64,000 nt of DNA from Niabella pedocola (GTDB lineage Bacteria > Bacteroidota > Bacteroidia > Chitinophagales > Chitinophagaceae): contig NZ_JAJNEC010000005.1 of the NCBI RefSeq assembly GCF_021044425.1, positions 868,001 through 932,000 on the forward strand, written 5' to 3'. A program made the position numbers and the translations under genes. The notes beneath the pieces are model-generated. The model saw only the letters and a program-made list of their open reading frames with translations, was not told where the DNA came from and made no database searches. Shown here piece after piece: positions 61,111 through 64,000 of the stretch (positions within the stretch are counted from its first letter, which is position 1; every line of letters begins with the position of its first letter).

Positions 61111-62841
61111 TTATTTTATAAACTCCGTTTCATACTTCGATAGCCACTCCTTGCTTTCAAACCCCCAGGAAGTAAGCGGATTGAGGCCTACCCAATAAAA
61201 AAGATTCGGCGCGATATCGGTATTTGTTGTTAAAAAGTTGTCGGGTGTATTGCAATTCGTAGCGGACAGCAGTGACCATGCCGGTGTAAAATTCATCACC
61301 AGGTCTTTGCCGGCAGCCAGCGGACTTTTATTGTGATACACATTCCCCAACGCCTCGTTGCCTGGCCAGTAGCCGATCAGATTGCTATAAAAATCATCCG
61401 TGCTGGTGATACCGCTCTTACAGGGGTAACTTTTAATATAGTCTTCAGACACGGCCTTGTTCCAGATACCCAGCTCTATCGCCCGGAACGGCATATTACC
61501 GGTAGCAGCGGTTATATTTCCAATGATGAGCGGACTTCCCGGACTCGACAGATCCGGATAAGCGGTCATATCATACGTAGAATCTTTAACCCCGTTTGTA
61601 TACACGCTGGCGTATCGCTTCCCGTCTGTCTTTGTTTGTACCACCAGCGCAATCGTTACCCATCCGGAATTTACAGCAGGCAACGGCTGCTTGCTATGAA
61701 GAAAATATCGGGGCGTGGTTCCTCCTCCGCCCTCGCCGATACAGATCCTGAAATTATTGACGCCATTGGTCATCAGCTCCCATCCCCGGATGTTTGTATA
61801 AGGATGACTTACTTTGGAAACCAGCACGGAATTCCCCGAAAAATTACCGGTACGCATCACCTTTACCATCATGGTAAACTCGCCTCCGCCCACGGCAGGA
61901 ATATCATATCCCATACCTGTAATACTTGCAGCCGGAAGAACGGCCTGTGTAGCAATCGCCGTATGATTTACAGCGTTTGTTAACGCCGGCGCTATAAATT
62001 GCTTTTTTACGAAACTGGGATTATTGTAGATCGTAAAAATTTTTCGCTGAAGGATGGTAGGATCCCCATAACGGTTTCCTTCTCCCCCGTGGTTGGATGT
62101 TACAATGATCAGCCAATCTTCCTGCTGATAATTGCTTCTTTTGGCTACGGCATCCAAAAGCTCCTTAATATAACCATCCGCTTTTAATACCGCATTCTTA
62201 TAAGCAGGCTCATCTGCAGAAAATGCCGAAGCCCGGCCGGCAAGATTAATGCCATTAAAGTTTACCAGCATCAAACCAAGCTTATCATCTGCCAGGTTGC
62301 GGAGGGCACTGTCCCGCACGGCTGCATCATCGGCCGCGTTAACTACACTGGCTGCAAATTTTAATCCACGATCTGCAAGTGTGTTCCAGGGAGTAATGGC
62401 CACGGTTTTGGGAAGATAGCCCGAAATCAGCAGGCGCTGAAAGAAATTACTGAATACCGGAATTTCTTCATGCTCATCTTCGGGATCAAATCCCGGCGAC
62501 AGGGTACTATCTGTAATATCGGAAGCCGCTGCCGTTTTACCACTAAGAATATTGGCCCAGGACGGACCGTCGGCTGTTTGTGCATCACCAAAACCTTCCC
62601 AGGTATATTTTGCATGTTCGGTAAGACCCATAATAGCGGGCGGTGCAATTTTCTTTACCTCCAGTCCTGCGGCTCCATCCAGTACAATCAGCAACACCTT
62701 TCTTTTTTTTGAAAAGGGTTTTTCAACTGCGGTTTCAAATACCGGCGGCGGATCGTTATACTTGGAGCAGGCGGCAATCAATAGCAGTCCACCGGCGAGT
62801 ATTGTGCCCAAGAAAATGTTCCTATATATTGAGTAATTCAT
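61111..62841 (-). CDS. Lipoprotein with alkaline-phosphatase-fold and LamG-like domains (DUF4983 type)
   Basis: 576 residues. Lipoprotein signal ending LLLIAACSKY (lipid on Cys25). Residues about 45-290 resemble type I phosphodiesterases of the alkaline phosphatase superfamily: KVLLIVLDGA with the first metal Asp, ADGPSWANILSG with a Ser as candidate nucleophile, and VTSNHGGEGNRYGD in place of the usual metal-binding DHG. From about 320 a LamG/concanavalin-like domain follows. Such DUF4983-type proteins occur beside SusC/SusD genes. It is 24 bp after the M60 peptidase gene. Confidence 0.78.
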   Translation of the reverse strand: MNYSIYRNIFLGTILAGGLLLIAACSKYNDPPPVFETAVEKPFSKKRKVLLIVLDGAAGLEVKKIAPPAIMGLTEHAKYTWEGFGDAQTADGPSWANILSGKTAAASDITDSTLSPGFDPEDEHEEIPVFSNFFQRLLISGYLPKTVAITPWNTLADRGLKFAASVVNAADDAAVRDSALRNLADDKLGLMLVNFNGINLAGRASAFSADEPAYKNAVLKADGYIKELLDAVAKRSNYQQEDWLIIVTSNHGGEGNRYGDPTILQRKIFTIYNNPSFVKKQFIAPALTNAVNHTAIATQAVLPAASITGMGYDIPAVGGGEFTMMVKVMRTGNFSGNSVLVSKVSHPYTNIRGWELMTNGVNNFRICIGEGGGGTTPRYFLHSKQPLPAVNSGWVTIALVVQTKTDGKRYASVYTNGVKDSTYDMTAYPDLSSPGSPLIIGNITAATGNMPFRAIELGIWNKAVSEDYIKSYPCKSGITSTDDFYSNLIGYWPGNEALGNVYHNKSPLAAGKDLVMNFTPAWSLLSATNCNTPDNFLTTNTDIAPNLFYWVGLNPLTSWGFESKEWLSKYETEFIK

Positions 62842-62865
62842 AATGATACCTGTTATGATTCGCGA

Positions 62866-64000
62866 TTAATATTTGAAAGCGCCTAATTCTGCGAAAGCGG
62901 AATTATTATTTGTATCGGCCGGCTTGGGCCATGTAAATTTGAAATAGCGGAATGTTTTAGCTGCGGGCAGCTCAATGTACTGTTTGGGGTATGCATCCGT
63001 CCGGTTGCCAAAAATCAGCGGATAATTGGACACTACATTTTCCCAGGTGGTGCCGTCCATACTTACGGCAATCGTAACCGACTGCAAATGGTTGTTATAA
63101 TTAGAACCGCCCGCCTGCCGTTGTACGATGTAAAAGCCATCAGCTGTTACCGGATCCGTACCCGTTTGTACCACGGCATCAAACGGATACAGCGCCGCAG
63201 AAGTGCTTCCGTTATTGGGTGCAGGGCCTGTGCTGCTGGTTCCGGAATAGCATCCGTTAAAGCAACTGTGCCAGATCGTATTCAGATCTCCGTCCAGCAG
63301 GTTTGCGGGATCATACGCCGCGTTATAGGTACCATTGGTACCGCCGCGAACATTGGTAATACGGGTAACCGTCCAGCCCAGGCTGGGCCCGGGTTTGCCG
63401 GCACCGAATTCTATTTTCGGAGCGATGGTTTGGTCGCCACCCGTTCTCGTATAGGGGTTGTACATCCACAAATTGGTTCTTAGCTTGGGGTATCCTTTGG
63501 CGGCAATTATGTTTTTGGAGGTTTGACTTACTGTAAGTCCCCATTCGCGCATAAACCGGTACATGTCTGTTTGGGTAAACTCGCAAAGCCGCTCATAGTA
63601 AAAATCAACTTTAGACTGTTCGTCAATTGCTGTAAACCGGGCATTGCGGGCCGCTGTACATAAATACGTCATAAACTCATACCCGTATTTTTCGAAGATC
63701 TGGGTATAGAAACTCATCTTAGCGTCGTCGGTGGGGTTGGTGGGTGCTGCTGTGCCACCAGGCCATAAAGCGGTACCATCCCATCGTTTGGAAAGCGTAT
63801 CCTTTTGTACATATGGAAGAGCGGCATTCCAGGAACGCAGTTCATTTGAATGGCGCACATTATTCAGCTGTGCGTTTTTAAAGTTAAACAGGTTATTGCT
63901 CACTTCACCATTCCCTCCAAAGGTCCAGGTGCTGTGCATTTGCATGTTATGTCCCAATTCATGAAAAGTACCCCAGTTCTGGGTTTTCACTTCATCCGGT
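62866..64000 (-). CDS. M60 (enhancin-like) metallopeptidase, N terminus outside the window
   Basis: The frame is open to base 64000, so the start lies beyond the window; GTG at 63990 is internal. The zinc motif HELGH appears near the cut end (WGTFHELGHNMQ) with the downstream Glu in GNGEVSNN, as in Peptidase_M60. The C-terminal part (about the last 160 residues, TRITNVRGGTNGTYNAAYDPANLLDGDLNTIWHS to the end) is an F5/8 type C carbohydrate-binding-like domain. M60 enzymes cleave mucin-type glycoproteins. First visible gene of the operon. Confidence 0.88.
   Translation of the reverse strand, partial: PDEVKTQNWGTFHELGHNMQMHSTWTFGGNGEVSNNLFNFKNAQLNNVRHSNELRSWNAALPYVQKDTLSKRWDGTALWPGGTAAPTNPTDDAKMSFYTQIFEKYGYEFMTYLCTAARNARFTAIDEQSKVDFYYERLCEFTQTDMYRFMREWGLTVSQTSKNIIAAKGYPKLRTNLWMYNPYTRTGGDQTIAPKIEFGAGKPGPSLGWTVTRITNVRGGTNGTYNAAYDPANLLDGDLNTIWHSCFNGCYSGTSSTGPAPNNGSTSAALYPFDAVVQTGTDPVTADGFYIVQRQAGGSNYNNHLQSVTIAVSMDGTTWENVVSNYPLIFGNRTDAYPKQYIELPAAKTFRYFKFTWPKPADTNNNSAFAELGAFKY

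Noticed and set aside
62866..64000. M60 peptidase starting at GTG 63990
   Set aside because: The frame stays open to the window end and the GTG is only nine codons before the zinc motif, far inside a normal M60 domain.
1..64000. Mobile elements, tRNA or rRNA genes
   Set aside because: No transposase, integrase, phage or conjugation gene and no cloverleaf or rRNA sequence was recognised on either strand; a covariance-model scan would be decisive.

Overview
The window is chromosomal DNA from a member of the Bacteroidota, most likely family Chitinophagaceae (Niabella-like, inferred from gene order and protein character). Signs are a division/cell-wall cluster of Bacteroidota type (long FtsZ, PASTA-type PBP, meso-DAP-type MurE), promoters of the form TTG-N19-21-TAnnTTTG, few Shine-Dalgarno sites, class II IlvC, and a glycan-degradation locus with GH20, GH29, GH2, a DUF4983/LamG-like lipoprotein and an M60 peptidase. 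No rRNA, tRNA, CRISPR array, insertion sequence or phage gene was seen.

Layout. 1-2.3 kb: a cut SDR oxidoreductase, gpsA and a small hypothetical gene (+). 2.5-19.4 kb: the dcw cluster on the minus strand, transcribed mraZ-rsmH-ftsL-ftsI-murE-mraY-murD-ftsW-murG-murC-ftsQ-ftsA-ftsZ, with a terminator after ftsZ. 19.4-20.0 kb: a 615-bp divergent region holding the dcw promoter, three 10-bp-spaced putative MraZ boxes and three perfect DnaA boxes plus near-matches (candidate oriC or DnaA-controlled region). 20-30.5 kb: metG, a giant AsmA-like protein, a TPR protein, a small secreted protein and a helical hypothetical. 30.6-46 kb: a branched-chain amino acid region: short leuA, a tandem ABC ATPase, a LeuB-fold protein lacking nearly all catalytic residues, then a transcription attenuator with a 33-codon Ile/Val-rich leader peptide, then ilvD, ilvB, ilvN and ilvC interleaved with DinB, ABM, methyltransferase and VOC genes, a second ABC ATPase paralog, and ilvA. 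46-55 kb: membrane and regulatory genes (DUF3592-like protein, DinB, WYL regulator, bestrophin, NhaA with a divergent LysR regulator, MFS, DUF1345). 55-64 kb (minus): GH20, GH29, GH2, a possible 30-aa membrane peptide, the phosphodiesterase/LamG lipoprotein and an M60 peptidase cut by the window edge.

How it works together. The dcw genes make lipid II from UDP-MurNAc and build the divisome; murB, murF and ddl are not in the cluster. The ilv genes run from threonine and pyruvate to the 2-keto acids of Val and Ile, and leuA branches to Leu; the attenuator would couple their transcription to charged Ile/Val tRNA. The glycosidase genes with the M60 peptidase look like part of a locus for degrading fucosylated, N-acetylhexosamine- and galactose-containing glycoproteins.

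The most noteworthy signals are the ilv attenuator, the DnaA-box cluster overlapping the dcw promoter, the LeuB pseudoenzyme, and a low-complexity repeat family (TCTCAAA/TCTGAAATC type and a TCAGC type) that recurs between genes and has entered the metG reading frame as four 7-bp units.
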